From positions 1,364,001 to 1,428,000 of the forward strand of contig NZ_JADWYI010000001.1 in the NCBI RefSeq assembly GCF_016904885.1: 64,000 bases of DNA. The letters run 5' to 3'. The notes beneath the pieces are model-generated. The model was not told where the DNA came from. It made no database searches and saw only the letters and a program-made list of their open reading frames with translations. Below, piece after piece: positions 1 to 9,470 of the stretch. Numbering within the stretch: the first letter of the stretch is position 1; the number at the start of each line of letters is the position of its first letter. The DNA comes from Archangium primigenium (GTDB lineage Bacteria; Myxococcota; Myxococcia; Myxococcales; Myxococcaceae). The position numbers and the translations under genes are program-made.

Positions 1-104
1 CGCGGAATGGCCCCGAGCGCTGACGCCGCGCGTCATGCGTTGGGGAGTACACGGGGGGAGACGGGAGGGTGGTGTGCTCCCAGGCGCGCTCCTAGGCTGA
101 CGCG

Positions 105-1400
105 ATGACTTTCCCGTCCTTGTCCCAGGCGCCCGCGCCCCGGGTCGGCCTCCACCGGCACCTGTATGTCCAGGTGCTGGTGGCCATCACGCTCGGCGCG
201 CTGCTCGGCCACTTCTTCCCCTCGCTCGGCGCGTCCATGAAGCCGCTGGGCGATGGCTTCATCAAGCTGGTGAAGATGATCATCGCGCCGGTCATCTTCC
301 TCACGGTGGTGACGGGCATCGCGGGCTCGCATGACCTGGGCAAGGTGGGGCGCGTGGCCGTCAAGGCGTTCGCCTACTTCCTCACCTTCTCCACGCTCGC
401 GCTGGTGGTGGGCATGGTCATCGCCAACGTGGTGCGGCCGGGGGCGGGGATGAACATCGACCCGGCCACGCTGGATGCCGGGTCGGTGTCCGGCTACGCG
501 ACCAAGGCGCACGAGCAGCACCTGACGTCCTTCCTGCTCAACATCATCCCCACCACGGTGGTGAGCGCCTTCTCCGAGGGGGAGATCCTCCAGGTGCTCT
601 TCGTCTCCATCCTGTTCGGCGTGGCGCTGTCGCTCGTGGGCGAGAAGGGCCGGCCGGTGGTGGACCTCCTGCACTCGCTGAGCATCGCCTTCTTCAAGCT
701 CGTGGGCATCCTGATGAAGGTGGCGCCAGTGGGCGCGTTCGGCGCGTTCGCCTTCACCATCGGCAAGTACGGCATCGGCGCCATCGCGAACCTGGCGGCG
801 CTGGTGCTCACCTTCTACGCGACGTCGGCGGTGTTCGTGCTCGTCATCCTGGGGGCGGTGGCGCGCTTCAACGGCTTCTCCATCCTGCGGCTCATCCGCT
901 ACCTCAAGGCGGAGCTGCTGCTCGTGCTGGGCACCAGCTCGTCCGAGTCCGCGCTGCCCAACCTCATCGAGAAGATGGTGCGCGCGGGCTGCCCCCAGCC
1001 CATCGTGGCGCTGGTGGTGCCCACCGGCTACTCCTTCAACCTGGATGGCACCAACATCTACATGACGCTGGCGGCGCTGTTCATCGCGCAGGCCACCAAC
1101 ACGCCCCTGACCCTGGGCCAGCAGGTGCTGCTCCTGCTCGTGGCGATGCTCAGCTCCAAGGGGGCCGCGGGCGTGACGGGCGCGGGCTTCATCACCCTGG
1201 CGGCCACGCTGTCCGTGGTGCCCACCGTGCCCGTGGCGGGCATGGCGCTCATCCTGGGCGTGGACCGCTTCATGTCCGAGTGCCGCTCGCTCACCAACTT
1301 CATCGGCAACGCCGTGGCCACGGTGGTGGTGGCCCGGTGGGAGGGGGGGCTGGACAAGGCGGCCCTCGACGCCGCGCTCGAGGGCAAGTCGCTCTCCTAG
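105..1400 (+). CDS. DctA-type dicarboxylate/amino acid:cation symporter
   Basis: This 431-residue inner-membrane protein belongs to the DAACS family (DctA/GltP), which imports C4-dicarboxylates or acidic amino acids with protons or sodium. The family length is about 420-440 residues, so it is complete. Visible signatures are the serine-rich re-entrant loop [10 protein letters not shown] (276-285), the substrate and cation site [15 protein letters not shown] (306-320, containing the NxDGT-like NLDGT) and the conserved [17 protein letters not shown] segment (387-403), with hydrophobic helices throughout. It stands alone; the next gene is convergent and shares the four bases CTAG of the stop codon. 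The exact substrate cannot be read from the sequence. Confidence 0.93.
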   Translation: MTFPSLSQAPAPRVGLHRHLYVQVLVAITLGALLGHFFPSLGASMKPLGDGFIKLVKMIIAPVIFLTVVTGIAGSHDLGKVGRVAVKAFAYFLTFSTLALVVGMVIANVVRPGAGMNIDPATLDAGSVSGYATKAHEQHLTSFLLNIIPTTVVSAFSEGEILQVLFVSILFGVALSLVGEKGRPVVDLLHSLSIAFFKLVGILMKVAPVGAFGAFAFTIGKYGIGAIANLAALVLTFYATSAVFVLVILGAVARFNGFSILRLIRYLKAELLLVLGTSSSESALPNLIEKMVRAGCPQPIVALVVPTGYSFNLDGTNIYMTLAALFIAQATNTPLTLGQQVLLLLVAMLSSKGAAGVTGAGFITLAATLSVVPTVPVAGMALILGVDRFMSECRSLTNFIGNAVATVVVARWEGGLDKAALDAALEGKSLS

Positions 1401-3184
1401 AGCGTCTTCTCGCGCGCGTCGCGGTCGAAGAGCTGCTCCAGCTCCTCGCGGGCCTTGAGCGCCAGTTGGGCGAGCTTCTCCACGTCGCCCTGGTGCTGGT
1501 AGGTGGACTCGAGCAGCGCCTCGTCGTGCTGGCGGAAGCGCTCCACGGTGCTCTTGCTCTCGCTGAAGGAGAAGCCGAGCGCCTCGAGCACGTCGCCGGT
1601 GAGCTCCAGGCTGCCCGCGTACGTCTCGCGCATGATGTGGGTGATGCCGAGGGCGCGCAGCCGGTAGGCGTGCTGGCGGTTGCGCGCGCGGGCGAAGAGC
1701 GCGAGGTGGGGGAAGTGCTGGCGCACCGTCTCCGCCGTGCGCACCGAGGCCTCCACGTCGTCGATGGCCAGCACGAAGACGCGCGCCTTGTCCGCGCGCG
1801 CTGCCCGCAGCAGCTCCAGGCGCGAGGCGTCGCCGTAGAAGACGTGGGTGTTGCCGAACTTGGTGATGAACTGGATGTGCTCGGCGTTGATGTCCAGGGC
1901 GGTGAAGCCGATGCGGCGCGCGCGCAGGAGCCGCGCCACCACCTGGCCCACGCGCCCCAGCCCCGCGATGATGACGGGCTGGTCCTCCTCGGGGGACACG
2001 TCGAACGCGCGCTGCTTCTCCGCGCGGCGCAGGCGCGGCCGCACGAGCTTGTCGTAGGCGGCGAAGAGCAGCGGCGTGACGGCCATGGACACGCTCACCA
2101 CGCCCACCAGCAGGTCGGACAGCTTCGGGTCCATCACCCGGAAGCCCACCGCGAGCCCGAAGAGCACGAAGGCGAACTCGCCGCCCTGGGAGATGGCCAC
2201 CGCGAGGCTCAGCGAGGGCTCCTGGCTCTTGAAGACACGGAAGCCCAGGCCGAAGAGCACCAGCGCCTTGATGAGCACGAGCCCCACCACCAGCGCCGCC
2301 ACGCGCAGCGGCGCTTCCGCGAGCAGCCCCAGGTTCACCGACATGCCCACGGCGATGAAGAACAGGCCCAGCAAGAGGCCCTTGAAGGGCTCGATGTCGG
2401 CCTCCAGCTCGTGGCGGTACTCGGAGTCGGCCAGCAGCACGCCGGCGAGGAACGCGCCGAGCGCCATGGACAGGCCCACCTGGGCCATGAGCAGCGCGGT
2501 GCCCACCACCACGAGCAGCGCCGTGGCGGTGAACAGCTCCTGACTGTGCAGGGACGCCACGGAGCGCAGCACCGGCCGCAGCACGTAGCGGCCGCCGATG
2601 ATCACCGCCGCCAGCACCGCCACCACCTTGGCGGCGGACACCCAGCCGGACTGCACGGGCGCATTCGCCAGGGGCTCGCCGAGGAAGGGCAGGAGCGCGA
2701 GCAGGGGAATCACCGCCAGGTCCTGGAACAGCAGGATGCCGAAGGCCGCCTGGCCATGCTCCGTGGTCAGCTCGTTCTTCTCCGTGAGCAATTGCAGCGC
2801 GAAGGCGGTGGAGGACAGCGACAGGCCGAACCCCGCGATGAGCGCCGCGGCCGGGGGCAGCCCGAGCACCCCCATGCCCACGCCCATCAGCAGGATGCCC
2901 GTGCCCATCACCTGCGCCCCGCCCAACCCAAACACCGAGCGGCGCAGCGCCCACAGCCGCGAGGGCTGCAACTCCAAGCCAATGAGGAACAGGAGGAACA
3001 CCACCCCCAGCTCGGAGAAGTGCAGGATGTTCTCCACGTTGCTGACGAGCTTCACTCCCCAGGGGCCTATCACCACGCCCGCCGCCAGATAGCCGAGCAC
3101 CGAGCCCAATCCGAGCCGTTTGAACAAGGGCACGGACACCACGGCGGCCGTGAGGAAGATCAGCGCTTCGTGCAGAAAGGACAT
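1397..3184 (-). CDS. KefB/KefC-type monovalent cation:proton antiporter (CPA2) with TrkA-N domain
   Basis: A 595-residue CPA2 antiporter. Residues about 5-380 form a Na+/H+-exchanger membrane domain rich in Gly, Leu and Val helices. A cytosolic Rossmann-type RCK/TrkA-N domain follows from about 400, with the dinucleotide fingerprint GLGRVG; in this family it senses NAD(H) or glutathione conjugates and gates K+ efflux. The C-terminal 70 residues are charged and probably helical. The family role is K+ efflux and cytoplasmic acidification during electrophile or osmotic stress. It is transcribed divergently from the TonB-dependent receptor and its TAG stop overlaps that of the symporter. KefB versus KefC, or a plain Na+/H+ exchanger, cannot be decided. 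Confidence 0.9.
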   Translation of the reverse strand: MSFLHEALIFLTAAVVSVPLFKRLGLGSVLGYLAAGVVIGPWGVKLVSNVENILHFSELGVVFLLFLIGLELQPSRLWALRRSVFGLGGAQVMGTGILLMGVGMGVLGLPPAAALIAGFGLSLSSTAFALQLLTEKNELTTEHGQAAFGILLFQDLAVIPLLALLPFLGEPLANAPVQSGWVSAAKVVAVLAAVIIGGRYVLRPVLRSVASLHSQELFTATALLVVVGTALLMAQVGLSMALGAFLAGVLLADSEYRHELEADIEPFKGLLLGLFFIAVGMSVNLGLLAEAPLRVAALVVGLVLIKALVLFGLGFRVFKSQEPSLSLAVAISQGGEFAFVLFGLAVGFRVMDPKLSDLLVGVVSVSMAVTPLLFAAYDKLVRPRLRRAEKQRAFDVSPEEDQPVIIAGLGRVGQVVARLLRARRIGFTALDINAEHIQFITKFGNTHVFYGDASRLELLRAARADKARVFVLAIDDVEASVRTAETVRQHFPHLALFARARNRQHAYRLRALGITHIMRETYAGSLELTGDVLEALGFSFSESKSTVERFRQHDEALLESTYQHQGDVEKLAQLALKAREELEQLFDRDAREKTL

Positions 3185-3340
3185 GGCGCCTGCTTCATGT
3201 CACGCACCCCCGAAGCATGGCAATGGAGCCGGATTTCAGGCCCTCCCTTGTTTTTGGTCGAACGTCTCTGTTAGCAAGACGCACTGCGGCATCGGCGAGC
3301 ATGGAGCGCGCGGTGCCCGGCAATTTGAGGGGCTCGTTCT

Positions 3341-6300
3341 TTGATCCGACATCTCGAAAGTACCCTGAGGCGCGTCCTCATGGCCGCGCTGGTGGTGGGC
3401 GTGGGCCTGGGAGTGTCCTCCGCCCTGGCGCAACAGAACACGTCTGTGTTGACCGGCACCGTGTTCAACGCCGAGACGAAGAAACCCGTTCCGGACGTGG
3501 TGGTGACCGCGACCTCGCCCAGCGTCCAGGGTGAGCAGCTCGCCGTCACCGATGCCTCGGGCCTCTACCGGATCCCGCAGCTGCCTCCCGGCACCTATAC
3601 GCTGCGCTTCGAGAGCGAGGGGTTCAAACCCTTCCAGCGCACGGACGTGGCCCTGCGCCTCAACCGCACCATCCGGCTCAACGCGGAGCTGCTGCCCGAG
3701 GGCTTCAACGAGGAGATCCAGGTCGCGGGCGTGCCGCCGTCCGTGGACGTGGGCTCCACCCGCACGGGCGTGAGCGTGGACAAGGATCTCATCAACCGCC
3801 TGGCCACGGTGCGCCCCGGCTCCAAGGGCAGCGCGTCGCGCTCCTTCGAGAGCCTGGCGGACTTCGCCCCCACGGCCACCACGGATGCGTACGGCGTGTC
3901 GCTCAATGGCACGACCTCGCCGGAGAACGGCTTCCAGGTGGACGGTCTGTCCACGGGCAACCCGGCGCTCGGCACCCTCGGCACGCCGCTGTCGGTGGAG
4001 TTCATCCAGGAGGTGAACATCATCACCGGTGGCTTCCTGCCCGAGTACGGGCGCTCCACGGGCGGCGTGCTGACGGCCGTCACCAAGTCCGGCTCCAACG
4101 AGTTCCACGGCTCGGTGTTCGGCAACCTGACGCCGGGCGCCTTCGAGGGCACTCCCACGCGCGTGCTGAGCCAGGGCAGCGTCATCACCACCACCCAGCG
4201 GCTGTGGAACCTGGGGGACTTCGGCGGCACGCTCGGCGGCCCGCTCGTGAAGGACAAGCTGTGGTTCTTCGCCGGCGTGGCCCCGTCCTTCACCCGCCGC
4301 GCGCTCGACCGCAACCTCAACGCCTTCGTGCTGGGCGAGGACGGCCGGCCCGTCAAGGACGCCAACGGCTTCTCCCAGACGGAGTCCATCGACGGCACCT
4401 TCCGGCGCTACTTCGCCGACCAGCGCTCGCTGCAGTACATCGGCAAGCTCACCTGGCAGGTGCACCCCGACCACGGCCTCACCCTGTCGGTGACGGGCAC
4501 GCCGTCCGCCTCGGGAGGCAACGGCCGCTTCGGCTACAACATCGACAGCGGGCTCATCGAGACGGACACCCTCAACGGCCGCTACGAGGCGCTCGCCCAC
4601 CGCTACAACCAGAGCGCGCGCGACATCGCCCTCAAGCTGTCCTCCTCGTTCCTGGACAAGCGCGTGCTGCTGGACGTGAACGCGGGCTGGCACCACCAGA
4701 CGGACGACACGCTGCCCGTGGACGGCAGCGCCCTGGGCAGCAGCGCGGGCCTGGCGGGCGTCGCCCAGTTCAACATGCGCCGCACCGGCACCGCCGCCGA
4801 CCCGCGCTACTACTCCATCAACGACTTCGAGGTGCTGCCGGACCCGTCCGTGTGTGACCCCGCCGGCACGCGCAACGCCGTGCGCTGCCCCGTGGCGAGC
4901 TACCTGCTCGGCGGCCCCGGCTTCCTGCTGGACCGCACCGTGGACCGCTACCAGGCCAACGTCGTGGGCACCTACCTGCTCAACGCGCTCGGCCACCACG
5001 TCATCAAGGCGGGCGCCGACGTGGAGATCATGACCAACGTGGACACGCGCGCCTACTCCGGCGGCGTGCTCTACAACGAGGCGGTGGACGGCAACTCCTT
5101 CGTGGACTTCCGCTCCTTCGGCTACCTCACCGGGCCGGACCAGGCCGTCTACCAGGCGTTCGTGCCCACCTCCACCCGGGCCAACGCCGTGGGCGCCTTC
5201 CTCCAGGACAGCTGGAGCATCCTCGACCGCGTCACGCTCAACGCCGGCCTGCGCTACGACACGCAGACGGTGGTGGGCACGGGCGGCAACGTGGCGTTCG
5301 AGCTGCCCAACCAGATCTCCCCGCGCGTGGGCCTCGTCTACGACTTCACCCGCACGGGCCGCTCCAAGCTGTTCGCCAGCTACGCGCGCTACTACCAGAA
5401 CTCGGTGCTGGCCATGGTCAACTCCCAGTTCTCCAACATCACCCGCCTGACGGCCACGCGCAGCCGCGCGCCCATCAACGGCGGCCCCGGGTGTGATCCG
5501 CTCACCCAGTCCGCGCCCTACACCGAGTGCCGCGACCCGGCGAACATCCCCGTGCCGGCCGGCACCAGCACGGGCATCAGCCGCCAGTACACGCAGACCT
5601 TCGCCATCAACAGCCCGGTGGATCCCTCGCTCAGGCCGCAGTCCTCCAACGAGCTCGTCCTGGGCGGCGAGTACGAGGTGCTCCCGCGCGCGACGCTGGG
5701 CGTCAACTACACCCGCCGCACGATGAACGACGTCATCGAGGACATGTCCATCAACGAGACGACCAACTACTTCATCGGCAACCCGGGCCGGGGCATCGGC
5801 GCGGCGTTCCCCAAGGCCGTGCGCGACTACGACGCGGTGGCCGTCTACCTGAACAAGGCGTTCGCGGACCTGTGGCTCGCACAGGTGAGCTACACGTACT
5901 CGTACCTGCGCGGCAACTACTCGGGCCTCTACCGCCCGGACAACAACCAGCTCGCCCCCAACGTCACCTCCGACTTCGACCTCATCGGGATGATGGAGAA
6001 CAAGTCCGGCGTGCTGCCCCTGGACCGCACCCACAACATCAAGGTGTTCGGCTCGCGCGAGTTCGTCATCGACTCCAACACCAGCCTGGACCTGGGCCTG
6101 TCCTACCGGGGCAACTCCGGCACGCCGCTCAACGTGACGGGCTCGCACTACATCTACGGCAGCGGCTTCACCTTCATCCTGCCGCGCGGCAGCGGCGGGC
6201 GGCTGCCCTGGGTGCACGGCGTGGACGCGCACCTGGGCGTCAACCGCAAGCTGGGCCGGGGCCTCTTGGCCACCGTCACCCTGGACGCCTTCAACATGTT

Positions 6301-6499
6301 CAACTTCCAGGCCGTCACCAGTCAGGACCAGGTCTACACGCTGGACAACATCGACGCGCTCGTGGGTGGCACGCTCGCGGACCTGCCGGACGTGAAGAAC
6401 CGCAACGGCCAGTCGCCCGCGCTCAACCCCAACTACCAGAAGCCCCTGTCCTACCAGCCGCCGCGCAGCATCCGCATCGGCGCGCGCGTCTCGTTCTGA
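3341..6499 (+). CDS. TonB-dependent receptor, Oar-like, with carboxypeptidase-regulatory-like domain
   Basis: A 1052-residue outer-membrane receptor. A signal peptide (1-30, Arg-Arg n-region, cleavage after ALA) precedes a carboxypeptidase regulatory-like Ig fold (about 36-115, with TDASGLYRIPQLPPGTYTL), a plug domain (about 125-260, containing NGTTSPENGFQVDGLSTG) and a long beta-barrel ending in the aromatic terminus RIGARVSF. No periplasmic TonB box was identified. The TTG start is chosen because GAGGGG lies 8 bases upstream (3327-3332) and because it supplies the n-region of the signal peptide. The architecture matches the Oar family of myxobacteria, which has many paralogues; in Myxococcus xanthus Oar itself is needed for development and protease secretion. 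The substrate here is unknown. A small lipoprotein follows 18 bases downstream. Confidence 0.88.
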   Translation: MIRHLESTLRRVLMAALVVGVGLGVSSALAQQNTSVLTGTVFNAETKKPVPDVVVTATSPSVQGEQLAVTDASGLYRIPQLPPGTYTLRFESEGFKPFQRTDVALRLNRTIRLNAELLPEGFNEEIQVAGVPPSVDVGSTRTGVSVDKDLINRLATVRPGSKGSASRSFESLADFAPTATTDAYGVSLNGTTSPENGFQVDGLSTGNPALGTLGTPLSVEFIQEVNIITGGFLPEYGRSTGGVLTAVTKSGSNEFHGSVFGNLTPGAFEGTPTRVLSQGSVITTTQRLWNLGDFGGTLGGPLVKDKLWFFAGVAPSFTRRALDRNLNAFVLGEDGRPVKDANGFSQTESIDGTFRRYFADQRSLQYIGKLTWQVHPDHGLTLSVTGTPSASGGNGRFGYNIDSGLIETDTLNGRYEALAHRYNQSARDIALKLSSSFLDKRVLLDVNAGWHHQTDDTLPVDGSALGSSAGLAGVAQFNMRRTGTAADPRYYSINDFEVLPDPSVCDPAGTRNAVRCPVASYLLGGPGFLLDRTVDRYQANVVGTYLLNALGHHVIKAGADVEIMTNVDTRAYSGGVLYNEAVDGNSFVDFRSFGYLTGPDQAVYQAFVPTSTRANAVGAFLQDSWSILDRVTLNAGLRYDTQTVVGTGGNVAFELPNQISPRVGLVYDFTRTGRSKLFASYARYYQNSVLAMVNSQFSNITRLTATRSRAPINGGPGCDPLTQSAPYTECRDPANIPVPAGTSTGISRQYTQTFAINSPVDPSLRPQSSNELVLGGEYEVLPRATLGVNYTRRTMNDVIEDMSINETTNYFIGNPGRGIGAAFPKAVRDYDAVAVYLNKAFADLWLAQVSYTYSYLRGNYSGLYRPDNNQLAPNVTSDFDLIGMMENKSGVLPLDRTHNIKVFGSREFVIDSNTSLDLGLSYRGNSGTPLNVTGSHYIYGSGFTFILPRGSGGRLPWVHGVDAHLGVNRKLGRGLLATVTLDAFNMFNFQAVTSQDQVYTLDNIDALVGGTLADLPDVKNRNGQSPALNPNYQKPLSYQPPRSIRIGARVSF

Positions 6500-6517
6500 G
6501 CCGGAGTCGACCACACC

Positions 6518-7183
6518 ATGAAGACCCAACGAATCCTCACGTGGACGCTCCCCCTGGGCCTGGCGACCCTGCTGGCCGCCTGCGGCGCCGAGCAACCGCC
6601 TCCCCAGTGCACCGTGGGCCGCGGTGAGCATGCCGTGCGCTTCACGCTCAAGTCGGGCTCGGGCGTGTGCGCGCAGAAGAAGGCGGAGATCGTCGGCGCG
6701 CAGGCCTTCCGTGTCCCCGGCTCGGGCGAGCCGCCCACCCTGGCGCTCAAGCCCGCCTTCCTGCTCGCGGGCGCGGAGCCGGCGGCGTCCATCACCTCCT
6801 CGGGCGCCTTCACCACCGAGTACCCCGTGGACAACGTGTGCGAGGTGCCCTCGATGTCCGCGGCGCGGCAGACCAATGCCGGCACGACGCTGAGCTATGC
6901 GTGGAGCGGCTTGCGCATCCAGGGCCAGGCGGCCATCCCCGGCACGCAGTGGGTGGGCGAGCTGCGCTACACGGAAGGCGACTGCACGGCCACCTACGAG
7001 GCCGTGGGCGTGTTCCCCGCCATCCGGTGCGTGCGCACGGAGAACGGCGCCGAGGTGCGCGACCCGGCCATCTGCAAGCAGGCGCGCGCGGGCTCGTCGC
7101 TGGATCCCGCGTTCGCCATCGTCTGCGAGGAGAGCACGAACCTGTGCGTGCTGGACGGCCAGCCGCCCGCGCTGAAGCCCTGA
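6518..7183 (+). CDS. Secreted lipoprotein paired with the TonB-dependent receptor
   Basis: A 221-residue protein of unknown function. The N-terminus is a lipoprotein signal peptide with lipobox LAAC (Cys22). The mature part has several cysteines spread along it (for example PPQCTVG, SGVCAQ, DNVCEV, EGDCTA, AIRCVR, ICKQ, IVCEE, NLCVL), suggesting disulfides in the periplasm or at the cell surface. It begins 18 bases after the receptor stop and is surely cotranscribed with it, so an accessory role such as ligand capture for the receptor is likely but inferred. No enzymatic motif is visible. Confidence 0.75.
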   Translation: MKTQRILTWTLPLGLATLLAACGAEQPPPQCTVGRGEHAVRFTLKSGSGVCAQKKAEIVGAQAFRVPGSGEPPTLALKPAFLLAGAEPAASITSSGAFTTEYPVDNVCEVPSMSAARQTNAGTTLSYAWSGLRIQGQAAIPGTQWVGELRYTEGDCTATYEAVGVFPAIRCVRTENGAEVRDPAICKQARAGSSLDPAFAIVCEESTNLCVLDGQPPALKP

Positions 7184-7184
7184 G

Positions 7185-7868
7185 TCACTCCCGGGGGCGG
7201 TGCTCGCTCGGGGCGCCGCCCTCGCCCAGGCGACAGGTGAGGGGCAGGGACAAGCCCACCTCCTCCAGCGAGTGCGTCGTCTGCTCCACGGCGCCGGCGG
7301 GCACGCACTCCACCACGGTGAGCGGCACCCCGGCCGAGCCCAGGGCCGCCGCCGTCTCGCGCACCCGGGCGACGTAGCGGCGCAGCAGTTCGTCGCGGTG
7401 GGCCTCGGGTCGGGCCACGAGGGCCCGCGCGGCGCCGAAGCTGAATCGCGGCAGCTTGCGTGACTGGCGGCTGTCCCCCTCGGCCTCCTGGCAGGCGCGC
7501 GTCAGGGCGCCCAGGCGCGCGGCGCGCTCCCAGAAGTCATGCTCCGCGGCGAGCGGCAGCTCCAGCCAGCCCTCGAGCGTGACCAGGTGGGTGTCGCTCT
7601 CGGTGAGCGCCAGCTTCTTGGAGCCGCCGCCCCGGTCGAAGCGCAGGTCCTGCGGCCGGAAGCTCACCTCGGTGCCGCTCCGTTCCTGGACGCGCCGCCG
7701 CAACTGCTCGCACGCTTGACGCAGCGAGGCGAGCAGGGGAGCCGCCTCGTCGGCCTCGAGCGAGGCCGAAAGGGGCACGCGGAGGACATCCGGCTTCACG
7801 GTGAGTTCGGCCCGGAGCGGCGGCGACTCGCGGACGGGAGTCGCGTATTTTTCACTGTTAAAGGACAT
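7185..7868 (-). CDS. Protein of unknown function, cytoplasmic member of a divergent paralogous pair
   Basis: A 227-residue protein I do not recognise. It has no signal peptide or membrane segment. Its sequence aligns by eye with the lipoprotein encoded divergently at 7950-8666: LTVKPDVLRVPL versus MTVRPDVLLVAF near the start, DFWERAARLGALTRA versus DYWGREMLVAALARV in the middle, and EVGLSLPLTCRLG versus EVSLSLAGVSCRLG at the C-terminus. The two genes are therefore ancient duplicates whose products differ in cell location. The spacing and the repeated EEAL/LRQA helices recall SIMPL/BP26-type folds (DUF541), but this is only a guess. The start codons of the pair are separated by about 80 bases, which must hold both promoters. 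Confidence 0.7.
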   Translation of the reverse strand: MSFNSEKYATPVRESPPLRAELTVKPDVLRVPLSASLEADEAAPLLASLRQACEQLRRRVQERSGTEVSFRPQDLRFDRGGGSKKLALTESDTHLVTLEGWLELPLAAEHDFWERAARLGALTRACQEAEGDSRQSRKLPRFSFGAARALVARPEAHRDELLRRYVARVRETAAALGSAGVPLTVVECVPAGAVEQTTHSLEEVGLSLPLTCRLGEGGAPSEHRPRE

Positions 7869-7949
7869 GGCGGACGGAGAGCCTATCCGGTACCACTCCA
7901 GACGGCATCGGCCCCGGGGGACCTCCGGGCCCTCGTCGGAAAGCGCGCG

Positions 7950-8666
7950 ATGAAACGACGTCCTCTAGTCTGGTCCGCTTGTGGCGTACTGCTCTGCCTG
8001 TGGGTCTCGTGTGGCCGCTCGTCCTCCTCGGAGGCGCATGCCGGGGGCTCGCGGGGTGCCTACGCGGCCGGGGAGCCGACGCTGCCCGAGGGCATGACGG
8101 TGCGGCCAGACGTGCTGCTCGTGGCCTTCACGCTTCGCCAGGAGGCGGAGTCCCTGGAGGAGGCCCTGCCCCGGCTCAAGCAGGCGGCCGAGCACTACGG
8201 CGCGGCGGCGAAGGGGGCGAGCCCCGCGGGGGCGGTGGTGCGCATGGGCGAGCTGGAGTGGGTGGCGCGCAAGGTGGGCTACAGCGACGTGGTGGCGCAC
8301 GGCGTGCTGGAGGTGGCGATGCCCGAGTCGCTGGACTACTGGGGCCGGGAGATGCTGGTGGCGGCCCTGGCGCGCGTGGCCGACGGCGAGGTGAGCCAGG
8401 CGGAGCGGGCCAACGCGGGGCTGATCGTGGCGTTCAGCCATCCCCGCGCGCGATTGAAGGACCCGGAGCACTACCGCGAAGCGCTCATCCAGCAGTGGGC
8501 GCGGCGCACCCGGACGTTCATCAGCCAGGTGCAGTCCGAGCGCGCGCCGCTGGAGCTCATCGGGTGCGAGCCTCCCGTGGAGGTGAAGCAGCAGCCCCTG
8601 TCCGTCAACGAGGTGTCGCTGTCGCTGGCGGGCGTGAGCTGCCGCCTGGGTCTGGCCCAGCCCTGA
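7950..8666 (+). CDS. Lipoprotein of unknown function, secreted member of a divergent paralogous pair
   Basis: A 238-residue protein. The ATG at 7950 is chosen because it begins a lipoprotein-like signal sequence (MKRRPLVWSACGVLL) ending at WVSC (Cys21); the residue at -3 is Trp, an unusual lipobox. The mature part matches the neighbouring leftward protein at 7185-7868 along most of its length, including the C-terminal EVSLSLAGVSCRLG. No catalytic motif is visible. Having one lipidated and one apparently cytoplasmic copy back to back suggests partners or compartment-specific versions of one binding function. Nothing in the sequence names the ligand. Confidence 0.7.
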   Translation: MKRRPLVWSACGVLLCLWVSCGRSSSSEAHAGGSRGAYAAGEPTLPEGMTVRPDVLLVAFTLRQEAESLEEALPRLKQAAEHYGAAAKGASPAGAVVRMGELEWVARKVGYSDVVAHGVLEVAMPESLDYWGREMLVAALARVADGEVSQAERANAGLIVAFSHPRARLKDPEHYREALIQQWARRTRTFISQVQSERAPLELIGCEPPVEVKQQPLSVNEVSLSLAGVSCRLGLAQP

Positions 8667-8676
8667 GTCGCCTCAC

Positions 8677-8690
8677 CTGAGTCGACTCAG
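8677..8690. repeat. Perfect 14-bp palindrome between convergent genes
   Basis: CTGAGTCGACTCAG lies in the 20-base gap between two convergent stop codons and contains the leftward gene's stop (TCA at 8687-8689). With no loop it is a poor hairpin, so it may be a protein-binding or transcript-end element rather than an intrinsic terminator. Function is inferred. Confidence 0.45.
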
Positions 8691-9358
8691 ACGTGGTCGG
8701 ACTCGAGGGCGAACTCGGTGTCCTCCACCAGGGCCCGTCGCAGGACCGACTCGGCGTCCGCGACGATGGGCGCGCCGTGGGCGAAGCAGACCACGTCGAT
8801 GGGCAGCTTCTCGAGCAGTCGCCGCACGCTCGTGCGCGTCCGGGCGGGCTCGTCCTGGTACTGGCTGTCGATGAAGCGCGGCGTGCCGTGCGTGTCGTGG
8901 GTCAGCAGATCCGACACGAAGACGACGCTGCGGGGCCGCTCCAACCACAGCGTGTACATGGACATGGCGGGGCCCGGCGTGTGGTAGGCCACGAGGCCTC
9001 CGGGCAGCGTGTCCCCCGCGCCGTAGGTGATGTCCGCGTTGTCCTCCAGGCCGTAGGCGTGTTGGGGGGCCCAGACCGGTGCCCGGAAGACGCGGCGCAG
9101 CTGCCACGCCGCGCGCTGGTGGTTGCCGGCGGTGAGCACGATGGCCTCCACCGGCCCCAGCTCCTTCAGGGCCCGCTCCTCGATGGGCAGGGGATCGATC
9201 AGGGTGACGGCGCCGTCCTCGGCCACCACGGCATAGGCCTCGCTGCGCACTCCACCAATCCGATCATCCCGGACACTCCACCGGTAAAGACCTGGAATTA
9301 CCTGCTCGACTCGCTCGGCTCGTTCCTTGGGTTGGCTCATGTGGGGAAAGATAGGCAT
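8687..9358 (-). CDS. Metallo-beta-lactamase-fold protein with degenerate metal site
   Basis: A 223-residue protein with the layout of small MBL-fold hydrolases: VIPGLYRWSV near the start, TLIDPLPIEE, LTAGNHQRAAW, AYHTPGPAMSMYTLWL, VVFVSDLLTH and a final FAHGAPIV segment. The canonical zinc motif HxHxDH is absent; its place is taken by AGNHQRAAW, with one histidine. The second-half His (HTPGP) and Asp (SDLL) positions are retained. It could bind a single metal or be non-catalytic. A second ATG 18 bases inside (9340) is an equally plausible start, since neither has a clear ribosome site. It is divergent from the LMF1-like gene. Confidence 0.75.
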   Translation of the reverse strand: MPIFPHMSQPKERAERVEQVIPGLYRWSVRDDRIGGVRSEAYAVVAEDGAVTLIDPLPIEERALKELGPVEAIVLTAGNHQRAAWQLRRVFRAPVWAPQHAYGLEDNADITYGAGDTLPGGLVAYHTPGPAMSMYTLWLERPRSVVFVSDLLTHDTHGTPRFIDSQYQDEPARTRTSVRRLLEKLPIDVVCFAHGAPIVADAESVLRRALVEDTEFALESDHV

Positions 9359-9470
9359 CCATTCCAGGGAATCCGGGGCGGCCTGGTCGCCTGGCTACTC
9401 CCGAGGCGGGGGGACCGACCGGGCTGGCGGGGGTCGGAGCCGAGTCCAGCTTGGGGAGGGGAGGTGGCGC

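Noticed and set aside
33-2954. Very long leftward and rightward open frames (for example 33-2954, 3236-6631, 17752-20844) in other frames
   Set aside because: They overlie better genes, are rich in Arg, Ala, Gly, His and Pro, show no domain, and are expected where third positions are almost all G or C.
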